Assembly (NCBI RefSeq): GCF_000199675.1
Contig: NC_014960.1
Location: 2,294,001-2,358,000 of the forward strand
DNA from: Anaerolinea thermophila UNI-1
GTDB taxonomy: Bacteria > Chloroflexota > Anaerolineae > Anaerolineales > Anaerolineaceae
DNA length: 64,000 bases
Reading direction: 5' to 3'
Shown: one piece after another, positions 51,381 through 60,445 of the stretch
How positions within the stretch are numbered: position 1 is the first letter of the stretch
Layout: the number at the start of each line of letters is the position of its first letter
Made by a program: the position numbers and the translations under genes
The notes under the pieces: model-generated
Seen by the model: the letters and a program-made list of their open reading frames with translations, nothing else
What the model was told of the DNA's origin: nothing
Databases searched by the model: none

Positions 51381-52504
51381 TGCAAAACCCTTTCGTATTC
51401 CTCCAGCATGCGCCGGACAGTATGTTCAACGCGAAAAGACTCACTGTGAGCCAGCGTTTGTCGGCTGAACTGTGTACGCAAATCCTCATCCCGACAGAGG
51501 GATGCCAGTTTTCCGGCAAAAAGGTGCTCATCCAGTGGCGTTAAGAACCCCGTCCTGCCGTCTGCCACAATTTCATCCACCCCCGGAGCCTGCACCGCTA
51601 CCACCGGAACCCCCGCCGCCTGGGCTTCCATCACTGTGAGTGGATGAACCTCACTCAACGAAGCCGTGACAAATACATCTGCGATGGCAAGGTAATCCGG
51701 CACCTGATCATAGGGCACATTTCCTGCAAAAATCACACGATCTTGCACGTTCCTAACCGTAACCATATGCTCAAGACGTTCCCGCTCTTTACCATCTCCC
51801 GCGAAAACCAGGCAGGTATTGGGAAAACTGTCCAGGTGATTCAAAAAAGCCTGCAAGAGAAAACGGGGATTTTTCTCCGCCGTCAACCTCCCTAAAGATA
51901 AAATCACCTTCTTCCCCAACAATTGCGCATACAATGGACAGCGTTCTTTTTGCCCCTGGCGCAATCTTTCTACCTCAATCCCATTCGGAATAATCACCCC
52001 TTGTACATCCAGTGCAAGACGGGCAAGCATTTCCTGGACACTGCGAGATGGGAAAATCACCCGCTGCATTTGTTTGTAAAAGGAAGCCAGGGTTTTTCTC
52101 AGAAAGGGTTTCTGCAAATGTTCCGGAATAAACGGTAAGTAGTACCGAAAATAAAGATCATAGCGGGTGTGATTGGTAAACACCAGCGGAACTTGCCTGC
52201 CGGATAACATGCGGGCAACCAGCGGTCCGGTCAGAAATGGATGATTCAGATGCACAACATCCATACCTTCCAACAGGGATTGCACTCGGGATGAGAATCG
52301 CGTGCCAAGATAAAAGCCATTGGGGAGTGCTATTCCCGGAGAATACACCACATGGTCTTCGTCAGGATTATATGAGGGATCACCAAAAGAAACCACATAA
52401 ACCTCGTGCCCCCATTGCTCCAGAACGCGTTTCCACAAGGTGATACAATGGGTAACCCCGCTGATGTAAGGTTTGTACGAGTCGGCAACGAAAGCGATGC
52501 GCAT
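51377..52504 (-). CDS. Glycosyltransferase family 4 (group 1)
   Basis: 375 residues, GT-B fold. N-terminal MRIAFVADSYKPYISGVTHC; acceptor side MDVVHLNHPFLTGPLVARM; donor side ILSLGRLTAEKNPRFLLQAF, and the family motif SLSEVHPLTVMEAQAAGVPVVAVQAPGVDEIV (E-x7-E). It resembles diacylglycerol glycosyltransferases and mannosyltransferases, but the substrate cannot be read from sequence. Minus-strand TATAAT lies just upstream, giving a leader of about 10 nt. Confidence 0.9.
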   Translation of the reverse strand: MRIAFVADSYKPYISGVTHCITLWKRVLEQWGHEVYVVSFGDPSYNPDEDHVVYSPGIALPNGFYLGTRFSSRVQSLLEGMDVVHLNHPFLTGPLVARMLSGRQVPLVFTNHTRYDLYFRYYLPFIPEHLQKPFLRKTLASFYKQMQRVIFPSRSVQEMLARLALDVQGVIIPNGIEVERLRQGQKERCPLYAQLLGKKVILSLGRLTAEKNPRFLLQAFLNHLDSFPNTCLVFAGDGKERERLEHMVTVRNVQDRVIFAGNVPYDQVPDYLAIADVFVTASLSEVHPLTVMEAQAAGVPVVAVQAPGVDEIVADGRTGFLTPLDEHLFAGKLASLCRDEDLRTQFSRQTLAHSESFRVEHTVRRMLEEYERVLQ

Positions 52505-52574
52505 ATTGCTTCTGAAGGCAAATTATAACGAATCCCCGTGTATTTCGTACCTCTTTTACAAACTTCCTGAAGGA

Positions 52575-52603
52575 TTGACAAAAGAGTCCTGGTTTATTAA
52601 AAT
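52575..52603 (+). promoter_or_regulatory. Promoter of the Fur-family regulator
   Basis: TTGACA (52575-52580), a 17-nt spacer, and TAAAAT (52598-52603). Near-consensus. Confidence 0.7.
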
Positions 52604-52616
52604 GAAAATCAGTTTC
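52598..52616. promoter_or_regulatory. Fur/Zur-like box overlapping the -10
   Basis: A 19-bp site agrees with about 14 of 19 positions of the E. coli Fur consensus (TAAAATGAAAATCAGTTTC). It covers the -10 of the regulator gene, so autorepression is likely. Confidence 0.5.
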
Positions 52617-52629
52617 AATAAGAAAGGCA

Positions 52630-53076
52630 ATGATGGAGCATTCAGCCTCTGATTTACCCAGCCAATGGCTTCAAGCCCTTCAGAACGATGGTTGCCGTAT
52701 CACCCATGCGCGCAGAGCCATTGTAAACTTGCTTATCCAAAGCGATCGAGCACTGGGCCCAATTGAAATTTACGATCTGGCACGCAAAGAATATTCTGCG
52801 CTGGGTCTGGTGACGGTTTATCGAACCCTGGAAAAATTAGAGGAACTGGGATTGATTCAGCGAGTCCACATGCCTGATGGATGTCATCGCTATCTCAAAT
52901 CTGCACAAGGGCATGAGCATCTCTTGTTGTGTACCAAATGTGGCAAAACCGTAACTTTTCGCGGAGACGATTTAAACCAACTGAATCTGAACGTCAGCCA
53001 GAAAACCGGTTTTGTCATTCATGACCACTGGTTGCAATTGTTTGGACTGTGCCCAAAGTGTCAGGGGAATACCTGA
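52630..53076 (+). CDS. zur: Fur-family regulator, probable Zur
   Basis: 148 residues. The N-terminal winged helix is RITHARRAIVNLLIQSDRALGPIEI, then LGLVTVYRTLEKLEELGLIQRVH (DNA recognition). The C-terminal domain has GCHRY, GHEHLLLCTKCGK (metal His plus the first CxxC), and LFGLCPKCQ (second CxxC, structural zinc). The family fits Fur, Zur or PerR. Zur is inferred from the zinc-transporter operon downstream and the shared box. Without the metal site geometry it could also be a manganese or iron regulator. Confidence 0.85.
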   Translation: MMEHSASDLPSQWLQALQNDGCRITHARRAIVNLLIQSDRALGPIEIYDLARKEYSALGLVTVYRTLEKLEELGLIQRVHMPDGCHRYLKSAQGHEHLLLCTKCGKTVTFRGDDLNQLNLNVSQKTGFVIHDHWLQLFGLCPKCQGNT

Positions 53077-53096
53077 ATTTTTTATTGTTCTTTATT

Positions 53097-53115
53097 GAAA
53101 ATGATATTCATTAAC
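53097..53115. promoter_or_regulatory. Fur/Zur-like box before znuA
   Basis: 19-bp site GAAAATGATATTCATTAAC, which agrees with 16 of 19 positions of the Fur consensus. It contains AATGA-TAT-TCATT as core inverted repeat and ends 17 nt before the znuA ATG. Confidence 0.75.
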
Positions 53116-53132
53116 TTATGGAGGTAAAGCAC

Positions 53133-54098
53133 ATGTACACCAAAAATTTCCTCAAAATTCTATTTGTTCTGGTTCTGGGTAGCGTTCTCATGGGCTGTCA
53201 AACGGTCTCAACCTCCCCAGCAGAGAATGGTCGTTTATCTGTAGCCGCTACCACCAGCATTGTGGCAGATGTCGTACAACAAATTGGTGGGGATTCCATC
53301 AACGTTCATCAGGTGATTCCGAATGGAACGGACCCCCACAGTTTCTCCCCCACTCCACGCGACCTTTCACAAATTAGCGGAGTCAAAGTTGTATTTGTGA
53401 ATGGCGCAGGATTGGAAGAAACGCTTTTAAAGGTACTGAAAAATACTGTCCCCGATGCTACCCTCATTGAAGTCTCTCAGAATAACCCTCTGATCGAAGG
53501 ACATGAACATCCACACGGAGATGAAGCGGGGATGGGAGAAACACATACCACAGAAGGTGAAGAAGGTCACCCCCTTGACCCTCATACCTGGACGGATCCC
53601 AATAATGTGATGCAATGGGTGGATATCATCGTCACAGAGCTCTCCCGACTGGATCCCGCTCATCAGCAGATGTACCAGAAGAATGGGGAAGCCTACAAAA
53701 ATCAATTGAAAGAAGCGGATGGTTGGATTCAGGAGCAGGTAGCCCAAATCCCCGCTGAGAACCGCAAACTGGTCACTGATCATCTGGCATGGGGATATTT
53801 TGCCAAACGGTATGGATTTGAGCAAATTGGTGCCATCATTCCAGGCTTTTCGACCCTGGCAGAGCCTTCTGCGCAGGAAATTGCGGCACTGGAAGAGCAA
53901 ATTCGCAGCCAAAACATCCGCGCGATTTTTGTGGGCAACCAGAGTAACCCGGCTTTGGCAAAGCGTATCGCTGAAGATACAGGAGCAAAAGTGGTTCCGC
54001 TCTACGTGGGAACGTTGAGCGACTCGGATGGCCCGGCAGCCACATATCTGGCATATCTCCGTTATAATGTAAATGCCATTGTGGACGCCCTGAAATAA
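53133..54098 (+). CDS. znuA: Zinc ABC transporter substrate-binding lipoprotein ZnuA
   Basis: About 321 residues. Signal peptide with lipobox LMGC (Cys near residue 22), so it is a lipoprotein. Cluster 9 binding-protein fold: AATTSIVADVVQQIGGD, PNGTDPHSFSPTPRD (metal His), a His-rich loop with GHEHPHGDE and EEGHPLDPHTW (typical of zinc rather than manganese proteins), KLVTDHLAWGYFAKRYG (His), and IRAIFVGNQSNPAL. The ATG at 53133 has GGAGG upstream. An ATG at 53118 overlaps that site. Confidence 0.93.
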   Translation: MYTKNFLKILFVLVLGSVLMGCQTVSTSPAENGRLSVAATTSIVADVVQQIGGDSINVHQVIPNGTDPHSFSPTPRDLSQISGVKVVFVNGAGLEETLLKVLKNTVPDATLIEVSQNNPLIEGHEHPHGDEAGMGETHTTEGEEGHPLDPHTWTDPNNVMQWVDIIVTELSRLDPAHQQMYQKNGEAYKNQLKEADGWIQEQVAQIPAENRKLVTDHLAWGYFAKRYGFEQIGAIIPGFSTLAEPSAQEIAALEEQIRSQNIRAIFVGNQSNPALAKRIAEDTGAKVVPLYVGTLSDSDGPAATYLAYLRYNVNAIVDALK

Positions 54099-54121
54099 GC
54101 AGGTGCAACGTGGAAAAAATC

Positions 54122-54153
54122 AATCAGGGAAAGCCCTGCTTTCCCTGATTTTT
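54122..54153 (+). terminator. Hairpin between znuA and znuC (attenuator)
   Basis: AATCAGGGAAAG pairs with CTTTCCCTGATT around CCCTG, then TTT. It lies inside the operon, so it probably lets the binding protein be made in excess over the transporter subunits. Confidence 0.8.
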
Positions 54154-54172
54154 AAGTTGAAAGGTAAACAAC

Positions 54173-55015
54173 ATGACAAAGTCATCTCAGGGTCTTTTCT
54201 TCTTTCCGCCCCACCTTCCCCATCAGACCGATAAACCCATCGTCAGTGTGAAAGGGGTAAGTCTGATATATTCCAACGGACCAGCACTGGAAAATATCCA
54301 TTTTGACGTGGTTGTCGGAGAAAGACTGGCAGTGATTGGACCCAACGGCGCAGGGAAAAGCACCCTGTTTAAGATCATTGCGGGTGTCCTGCCCCCTACC
54401 GAGGGACGTGTGGAAGTTTACGGGAATGAACCGGGAAAACACATCTGCATTGCCTATGTGCCACAACGAAGTCAGGTAGATTGGTCGTTTCCGGTCAGCG
54501 TGGCTGATGTGGTGATGATGGGACGGATTGGTAAAATCGGCATATTCCGCCGTCCCACCAGAAAGGACTGGGAGATCGTCTATCAAGCGCTGGAAACCGT
54601 GCAATTGCAAGACTATGCGAAACGTCAAATCCGCCAGTTGTCTGGTGGACAACAGCAACGGGTGTTCATCGCCCGCGCTTTAGCTCAGGAAGCGGAATTA
54701 ATCCTGATGGATGAGCCATTTACGGGGTTAGATTTCCCTGCCCGGCAAACCATTCTCAATATTCTGGACATTCTGAAAGAAAAACACGTGACCGTTCTGG
54801 TGGCTCTGCACGACCTGAAAACCGCCGCCGAGCATTTTGATCGCATTCTATTGTTAAATCATCGGCTCATTGCCATTGGTCAGCCCTCTGAGGTGCTCAT
54901 CCCCTCTCATCTGCTCTATGCCTACGGTGGACAATTGAGTTTGATACCTGCTGAAGAAGGTACCTGGGCAATGGAAGATACCTGTTGCGAGGAAGGAGAG
55001 CATTCCCATGCTTGA
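54173..55015 (+). CDS. znuC: Zinc ABC transporter ATPase ZnuC
   Basis: 280 residues. Walker A AVIGPNGAGKSTLFK, the Q-loop region AYVPQRSQVDWSFPVSV (typical of metal ABC ATPases), the signature LSGGQQQRVFIARA, Walker B LILMDEPFTGLD, and the switch His in LVALHDLKT. The C-terminal tail ends CCEEGEHSHA, with Cys and His that could bind metal. It overlaps znuB by 8 nt. Confidence 0.95.
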   Translation: MTKSSQGLFFFPPHLPHQTDKPIVSVKGVSLIYSNGPALENIHFDVVVGERLAVIGPNGAGKSTLFKIIAGVLPPTEGRVEVYGNEPGKHICIAYVPQRSQVDWSFPVSVADVVMMGRIGKIGIFRRPTRKDWEIVYQALETVQLQDYAKRQIRQLSGGQQQRVFIARALAQEAELILMDEPFTGLDFPARQTILNILDILKEKHVTVLVALHDLKTAAEHFDRILLLNHRLIAIGQPSEVLIPSHLLYAYGGQLSLIPAEEGTWAMEDTCCEEGEHSHA

Positions 55016-55856
55016 TTGGCTGATTCAACCCTTACAATACCCCTTCATGGTGCGTGGAATCGGCGCGGCAGTGCTGGTAGGAATCGTCTGCGCAGTGGTA
55101 GGGTCATTCATTGTCCTGCGCGGCATGGCGTTTTTCGGCGATGCTCTGGCTCATGCGATTCTCCCCGGATTAGCAGTAGGATATTTGGTGGGTGGCGGGG
55201 ATCGCCAGGTGCTTTTCTGGTGGGCGTTGGGCACGGCTATCGTCAGCGGGCTGTCCATTGGAGCCGTTTCCCGCTCTACAAGGATTCGGGAAGATACCGC
55301 TATCGGGATCATCTTTGCAGGGATGTTTGCGCTCGGGATTGCGCTGATTTCGACCGTGCGAAGTTACACTGTGGACCTGGCACATTTTTTATTTGGTGAT
55401 ATTCTGGGAGTTACCTCTACAGATATCAACCTGATTCTGATTTTCAGCAGTGTGGTCATTGGATTGATTTTCCTGTTCTACAAGGAATTTGTTCTGCTTT
55501 CTTTTGATCCGGTACTGGCAACAACCCTGCGCCTGCCGGTGCGGTTTCTGGATAACCTCCTGCTGGTGTTGATTGCTATTACCATCGTGGTTTCCCTGCA
55601 AACGGTAGGTGTAGCCTTGATGGTTGCCATGCTGATCACCCCAGCGGCAACAGCTTATTTGCTCAGCAAACGTCTGCCCGTGATGATGACGCTGGCGGCT
55701 ATCATTGCCTCTTTTTCGGGGATTGCCGGGTTATACCTCTCCTATTATCTGAACATTGCCTCTGGTGCGGCGATTGTCCTGACAACAACGTTTATCTTTT
55801 TGCTGGTTTGGAGTGCGCAGGTTCTCTGGCAACAAAAAAGCAAGAAACTTGACTGA
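55008..55856 (+). CDS. znuB: Zinc ABC transporter permease ZnuB
   Basis: 282 residues, ABC-3 family with about eight TM helices: FMVRGIGAAVLVGIVCAVVGSFIVLRGM at the start (family hallmark), AFFGDALAHAILPGLAVGYL, and VGVALMVAMLITPAATAYLL. It forms the membrane channel of ZnuABC. Confidence 0.95.
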   Translation: MLDWLIQPLQYPFMVRGIGAAVLVGIVCAVVGSFIVLRGMAFFGDALAHAILPGLAVGYLVGGGDRQVLFWWALGTAIVSGLSIGAVSRSTRIREDTAIGIIFAGMFALGIALISTVRSYTVDLAHFLFGDILGVTSTDINLILIFSSVVIGLIFLFYKEFVLLSFDPVLATTLRLPVRFLDNLLLVLIAITIVVSLQTVGVALMVAMLITPAATAYLLSKRLPVMMTLAAIIASFSGIAGLYLSYYLNIASGAAIVLTTTFIFLLVWSAQVLWQQKSKKLD

Positions 55857-55926
55857 GAGCCAAGCCCATATTGTCTTTATGAATGTATAATGGAGAATAA
55901 GATTCCACAATATGGGGAGGCAGGGC

Positions 55927-56673
55927 ATGGAAATTTTAGGGATTGATATCGGAGGATCCGGCATCAAAGGGGCTCCGGTGGATGTAGAAACCGGCCAGTT
56001 AACCGCCGAGCGATACCGCTTACCCACCCCCGAAAATGCCTTACCTGAAGAAGTGGCTCTGGTAGTTGCCCAAATTGTCGAACACTTTCAGTGGAAAGGT
56101 CGTGTAGGGGCAGGATTTCCTGCTGCCATCAAGCACGGCGTGGCACAGACGGCCGCAAACATCCACCCTACATGGATTGGACTTCATGCTGGCAACCTTT
56201 TCAGCGAAAAATGCGGATGTCCTGTCTCAGTGTTGAATGATGCGGATGCTGCCGGACTGGCGGAAATGATCTTTGGGGCAGGAAAAGGCCAGAAAGGGGT
56301 GGTGCTGATGATTACCATTGGCACTGGCATCGGGACAGCCCTGTTCACCGATGGGATATTGGTCCCTAATACCGAGTTGGGACATATTGAAATTCGGGGC
56401 AAAGATGCCGAACAGCGCTCTTCGGAAGCCGCCCGCCAGCGGAAGGATTGGACCTGGCAACAATGGGCAAAGCGTCTGAATGAGCATTTGGAGCGCCTGG
56501 AAGCCCTGTTCTGGCCCGATTTATTCATCCTTGGTGGAGGGGCAGTAAAAAATCATGAAAAGTTCTTCCCTTATCTAAAACTGCGTACTCCCTTTGTTGC
56601 AGCAAAATTGGGGAATCTGGCTGGGATTGTAGGCGCAGCGTGGTATGCTCACACCCAGGAAACGCAAGCCTGA
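55927..56673 (+). CDS. ppgK: Polyphosphate glucokinase (ROK family)
   Basis: 248 residues. Phosphate motif ILGIDIGGSGIKGAPVD, GAGFPAAI, the sugar region VLNDADAAGLAEMIFG, GTGIGTALF, ELGHIEI, and the PPGK-typical RKDWTWQQWAKRLNEHL and FWPDLFILGGGAVK. It phosphorylates glucose with polyphosphate and perhaps ATP. Chloroflexota and actinobacteria commonly have it. The start at 55927 has GGGGAGG upstream. An ATG at 55912 overlaps this site. Confidence 0.93.
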   Translation: MEILGIDIGGSGIKGAPVDVETGQLTAERYRLPTPENALPEEVALVVAQIVEHFQWKGRVGAGFPAAIKHGVAQTAANIHPTWIGLHAGNLFSEKCGCPVSVLNDADAAGLAEMIFGAGKGQKGVVLMITIGTGIGTALFTDGILVPNTELGHIEIRGKDAEQRSSEAARQRKDWTWQQWAKRLNEHLERLEALFWPDLFILGGGAVKNHEKFFPYLKLRTPFVAAKLGNLAGIVGAAWYAHTQETQA

Positions 56674-56697
56674 TTCTTTGCGGAATATATCTTAAGC

Positions 56698-56729
56698 AAA
56701 TCAGGGCGATGACTCGCCCTGATTTTAAT
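56698..56729. terminator. Terminator between ppgK and ferredoxin
   Basis: AAATCAGGGCGA pairs with TCGCCCTGATTT around TGAC. A T-rich tail follows on plus, and a T-rich tract (TTGCTTAAG) is weaker on minus. Confidence 0.85.
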
Positions 56730-56746
56730 TCCACGCAAAAGAACAA

Positions 56747-57157
56747 TTACTTAGCGGCTGAGTAGCCAGGGCCCTTGGTGAAGAACTCGCGATTGATTTC
56801 GATAGCAGGGGTAAGGTCAACAACCTCGCCGGCATGCAATACTTTGGTCGCTTCCAGATGCACTGGATCACCATCATGATTGACACCATCGTAAACCTGG
56901 TCAAATCCCGGGGTGCCTACCGGCATAGAAAGACGCTGTCCTTCTTTGGCTTTGAACTGTGAAGGCACTTCATCTTCAGGGAAAATGGCTTCCCATGGAC
57001 ATTCCGGCACGCACGCCCCGCAATCAATGCAGGTATCGGGGTCAATGTAGTACCAGGGCCATTCATCTACAGGCTGCCCGGGAACAATGCACTCAACCGG
57101 ACAAACAGTGGCACAGCCCCCATCCCGGAGGCACAGGCTGGTGATTACGTGAGTCAT
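56747..57157 (-). CDS. Ferredoxin with two Fe-S clusters and a C-terminal extension
   Basis: 136 residues. Cluster motif 1: LCLRDGGCATVCPVECI. Cluster motif 2: TCIDCGACVPECPWEAI. This resembles the 7Fe/8Fe ferredoxins of thermophiles, though the first Cys gap is C-x5-C instead of the usual C-x7-C. Residues about 70-136 (including GQRLSMPVGTPGFDQVYDG) form an extension I cannot assign. It is a cytoplasmic electron carrier. GGAGGAAGCC is the ribosome site. Confidence 0.85.
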   Translation of the reverse strand: MTHVITSLCLRDGGCATVCPVECIVPGQPVDEWPWYYIDPDTCIDCGACVPECPWEAIFPEDEVPSQFKAKEGQRLSMPVGTPGFDQVYDGVNHDGDPVHLEATKVLHAGEVVDLTPAIEINREFFTKGPGYSAAK

Positions 57158-57192
57158 GGCTTCCTCCTTTGGTTTATGGAAATCGCAGAAAC

Positions 57193-57801
57193 TTACTTTC
57201 CATTATACCGTTTTTCTGCTTCTTCCCAATTCACCAAATTCCACCAATTGCTCAGGTATTCTGCACGGCGATTCTGGTACTTCAGGTAGTAGGCATGTTC
57301 CCAGACATCAACACCAATGATGGGGTACAAACCTTCCGCCAACGGGGTATCCTGATTCGGGGTAGAGTGAATGACCAGTGTGCCATCGGCTTTTTTGCTC
57401 AGCCATGCCCAACCAGAACCAAAGCGTCCCAACCCGGCTTTTTCCAATTGCTCTTTGAAGGAGGCAAAGGAACCAAAGGTCTTTTCAATGGCTCTGGCTA
57501 AATTGCCCACCGGTTCCCCCCCCCGATTGGGTCCCATGATAGCCCAGTAGATATTGTGGTTGAAGACACCACCCCCATTGTTGCGAACAGTCATGCGGAT
57601 CTCCTCAGGGATTTCATCCAGATGGCTGAGAATTTTCTCGAGGGGCCACTCAAAAAACTGTGGGGCTTTCTCCAGCGCAGTATTGAGGTTGTTGAGATAG
57701 GTCATGTGATGCTTGCTGTAGTGCAATTCCACCGTTCGAGCGTCAATATACGGCTCAAGAGCATCATATGCATAAGGAAGAGGGGGAAGTTCGAATGCCA
57801 T
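57193..57801 (-). CDS. sodA: Superoxide dismutase (Fe/Mn)
   Basis: 202 residues. Metal ligands: His in ELHYSKHHMTYLNNLNTAL, His in VFNHNIYWAIM, and Asp/His in IGVDVWEHAYYLKYQNRR. The usual length. The start MAFELPPLPYAYDALEPY at 57801 has GGAGG upstream. The frame extends further to 57930, but this is not real. It may be Fe-, Mn- or cambialistic. Confidence 0.95.
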   Translation of the reverse strand: MAFELPPLPYAYDALEPYIDARTVELHYSKHHMTYLNNLNTALEKAPQFFEWPLEKILSHLDEIPEEIRMTVRNNGGGVFNHNIYWAIMGPNRGGEPVGNLARAIEKTFGSFASFKEQLEKAGLGRFGSGWAWLSKKADGTLVIHSTPNQDTPLAEGLYPIIGVDVWEHAYYLKYQNRRAEYLSNWWNLVNWEEAEKRYNGK

Positions 57802-57915
57802 TTTATCCTCCGTAATATATAATGGGTCAAATTCGAAAACGTAAATCAGGGAAGAACCCTGAAAACCGACTGCTGTAATTCTAATAAAAAAGATGAGGTT
57901 TGTCAAAATAAAACC

Positions 57916-58857
57916 ATGACTTCTCTCCACAAACCTTTTACAGAATTCCGTCTGCCTCCTTATCTGGTGCTGGTGATTGGGGTTTTCTGCGTTTCAACAG
58001 CTTCGATTTTGATTCGGCTGGTTCAAAACGAAGCGAGTGCGCTCACCATCGCAGCATATCGAATGGTTTTATCGGTGTTAATTCTCTTTCCGCTTGCCTG
58101 GCAAAAAAGAGAAGAATGGCTATCCCTCCCCCACTCCTCTTTGAAATTCATTGGCTTAGGTGGGATATTTCTGGCTTTGCACTTTGCCTTTTGGATTTCC
58201 TCCCTGAGATTTACATCGGTCACCAGTTCTGTGGTACTGGTTACCACCACCCCGTTATGGGTTGCTCTGGTCTCCCCGCTTGTCCTTAAGGAGCACCCCA
58301 GCGCCAGAACCTGGGCAGGTCTGACCATTGGAATCACGGGCGGGGTGATCGTCAGCCTGGCTCAGGGTTGTACATGGCAAGCCTGGGCTCTTTCCTGCCC
58401 AGATTTCGCCTCCTTCTTTCAAGGGAAAGCCTTCCTTGGAAACATCATGGCTTTAATCGGTGCATGGATGGCATCGGGATATATGGTGGTAGGCAGAAAA
58501 GTCCGCGCTGGATTGTCCCTCATCAGTTACGTGTTTATGGTATATGCTGTCTCTGCCTTTGTCTTGTTAATCTTCGCTATCCTCGCGCAGGAAAAAATTC
58601 TTGGTTTTTCTCCACTCACGTATGTTTATCTGCTTGGGTTGGCAATCATTCCTCAATTGCTTGGGCATAGTTCTTATAATTATGCCTTGGGCTACCTCCC
58701 GGCAGCTTTTGTCGCCTTAACCATCCTGTTAGAACCCATTGGAGCCTCCCTGCTTGCCATGGCAATCCTGCGAGAGTTTCCCAATACACTGGAAATTCTG
58801 GGCGGGTTGATCATTCTTCTGGGAGTGGGATTGACTTCTCTACCTGCAAAAAAATAA
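57916..58857 (+). CDS. DMT-superfamily (EamA) transporter
   Basis: 313 residues with ten TM helices in two EamA repeats: VIGVFCVSTASILIRLVQNEASALTIAAYRM near the N-terminus, SVVLVTTTPLWVALVSPLVLKE, GYMVVGRKVRAGLSLISYVFMVYA and a second half ending GGLIILLGVGLTSLPAKK. It probably exports metabolites or amino acids. The substrate is unknown. It is divergent from sod, 114 bp apart, with no strong promoter box seen. Confidence 0.9.
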   Translation: MTSLHKPFTEFRLPPYLVLVIGVFCVSTASILIRLVQNEASALTIAAYRMVLSVLILFPLAWQKREEWLSLPHSSLKFIGLGGIFLALHFAFWISSLRFTSVTSSVVLVTTTPLWVALVSPLVLKEHPSARTWAGLTIGITGGVIVSLAQGCTWQAWALSCPDFASFFQGKAFLGNIMALIGAWMASGYMVVGRKVRAGLSLISYVFMVYAVSAFVLLIFAILAQEKILGFSPLTYVYLLGLAIIPQLLGHSSYNYALGYLPAAFVALTILLEPIGASLLAMAILREFPNTLEILGGLIILLGVGLTSLPAKK

Positions 58858-58878
58858 GCGCCTTCCGGCGCTTATTCG
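58849..58878. terminator. Terminator between the transporter and malQ
   Basis: AATAAGCGCC pairs with GGCGCTTATT around TTCC. On the minus strand a TTTTTT run follows. Confidence 0.88.
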
Positions 58879-58881
58879 CTT

Positions 58882-60417
58882 CTATGTCCACTTCTTGACC
58901 ACTTTGGGAGGTTTCATATGTTCGGGAAGCCGCCCATAGAGGTAGTTTATTTCCTTGATTCGATTCTTCAGCCCATCATCCAGCATAAAGGCCTCATAGC
59001 GCCATCCCCAGTTGCCTGCAGGACGTCCCGGATAATTCATCCGCGCTTCAGGACCTAACTTCAAGAAATCCTGCAAGGGAGCAATGGCAAACATCGCCAC
59101 GCTACTCCAAACCGCGCGAATCATATCCCAGGCAATATCTTCGCCTGAGCGGGCCAGATAGCGGCGAACAAAATCCCGCTCTTTTTCCGGGGCACTGTTA
59201 TACCACCCAATTGCCGTATCGTTGTCATGAGTGCCGGTATATGCCACACAGTTTTGCACGTAATTGTGCGGCAGGAAAGGATCATCTGCATCCGAAGCAA
59301 AAGCAAACTGGAAAATTTTCATTCCCGGCAAGCCCAGTTGTTCACGCAGTTCAATGACATCGGGAGTGATTTCTCCCAAATCTTCGGCGATAATCGGCAA
59401 CCCACCCAACGCATTGCGAATGGCTTCAAACAAGGCAATTCCCGGTCCGGGAACCCACCTGCCCTTTTCTGCCGTAGGCATGCCATAAGGCACTTCCCAG
59501 TACCCGGCAAAGCCGCGGAAATGATCCAGACGGACGATATCCACCATGGCAAAGGTGGCTTTCAGGCGCTCAAGCCACCAGGCAAAGCCCGTCTCGCGGT
59601 GATAATCCCAGCGATATAGAGGATTGCCCCACAATTGCCCCGTAGCAGAGAAATAATCCGGAGGAACGCCGGCAACAACGGTAGGCTTACCGGTTTCATC
59701 CAGATAGAACAAGTCTGGATGAGACCATACATCCGCGCTGTCGTATGCCACAAAAATCGGGACATCGCCAATGATTTGAACACCCTTTTCATGAGCGTAC
59801 TGACGCAGTGCCTGCCACTGACGGAAAAAGAGGAATTGGCGGAACGAATGGCGCTCCACATCCACCTCATGGGCGCGATGAAAAGCATTGAGGGCTTCAG
59901 GGTCACGTTTCCGTAACGGTTCAGGCCAGTAATCCCAGGAAGCTCCACCATGGGCTTCCTTAATCGCCATGAATAGGCTGAAATCCAGCAACCAGGCACG
60001 TTGCTCTTCCTTGAAAGCCTCAAAAGCGGCTTTGCGTTTCTGGGAAGTCGAACGCTTGAAACGCACATAGGCGCGATCCAGGAGGGTCAATTTCCATTGA
60101 ATGACGGGGCCGTAATCTACCCGGCTTGCCGGAAATTCAGGACGATCGGCAAGGTCTTCACTGGTCAACAAACCTTCATCCAGCAACAAAGCGGGGCTGA
60201 CCAGATAAGGGTTACCCGCAAACGCAGAGAAGCACTGATAAGGCGAATCTCCAAATCCGGTGGGTCCCAAAGGCAATATTTGCCACAGGGAACAGCCTGA
60301 CTCGGCGAGAAAATTCACCCAGCGGTAGGCTTCGGGGCCCAAATCACCAATTCCATCGGGACCTGGGAGGCTGGTAGGATGTAAAAGAATTCCAGAGGCA
60401 CGCTTAAAGAGGCTCAT
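58882..60417 (-). CDS. malQ: 4-alpha-glucanotransferase
   Basis: 511 residues from MSLFKRASGILLHPTSLPG. GH77 motifs: QILPLGPTGFGDSPYQCFSA, IIGDVPIFVAYDSADVW, IVRLDHFRGFAGYWE (nucleophile Asp region), PIIAEDLGEITPDV (acid/base Glu), and AYTGTHDNDTAIGW. It disproportionates maltooligosaccharides. GAGGAGAAGG precedes the ATG. It is 28 nt after glgA, so they form a glycogen operon. Confidence 0.96.
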   Translation of the reverse strand: MSLFKRASGILLHPTSLPGPDGIGDLGPEAYRWVNFLAESGCSLWQILPLGPTGFGDSPYQCFSAFAGNPYLVSPALLLDEGLLTSEDLADRPEFPASRVDYGPVIQWKLTLLDRAYVRFKRSTSQKRKAAFEAFKEEQRAWLLDFSLFMAIKEAHGGASWDYWPEPLRKRDPEALNAFHRAHEVDVERHSFRQFLFFRQWQALRQYAHEKGVQIIGDVPIFVAYDSADVWSHPDLFYLDETGKPTVVAGVPPDYFSATGQLWGNPLYRWDYHRETGFAWWLERLKATFAMVDIVRLDHFRGFAGYWEVPYGMPTAEKGRWVPGPGIALFEAIRNALGGLPIIAEDLGEITPDVIELREQLGLPGMKIFQFAFASDADDPFLPHNYVQNCVAYTGTHDNDTAIGWYNSAPEKERDFVRRYLARSGEDIAWDMIRAVWSSVAMFAIAPLQDFLKLGPEARMNYPGRPAGNWGWRYEAFMLDDGLKNRIKEINYLYGRLPEHMKPPKVVKKWT

Positions 60418-60445
60418 GACCTTCTCCTCAAAAAAATCGGTGTAA

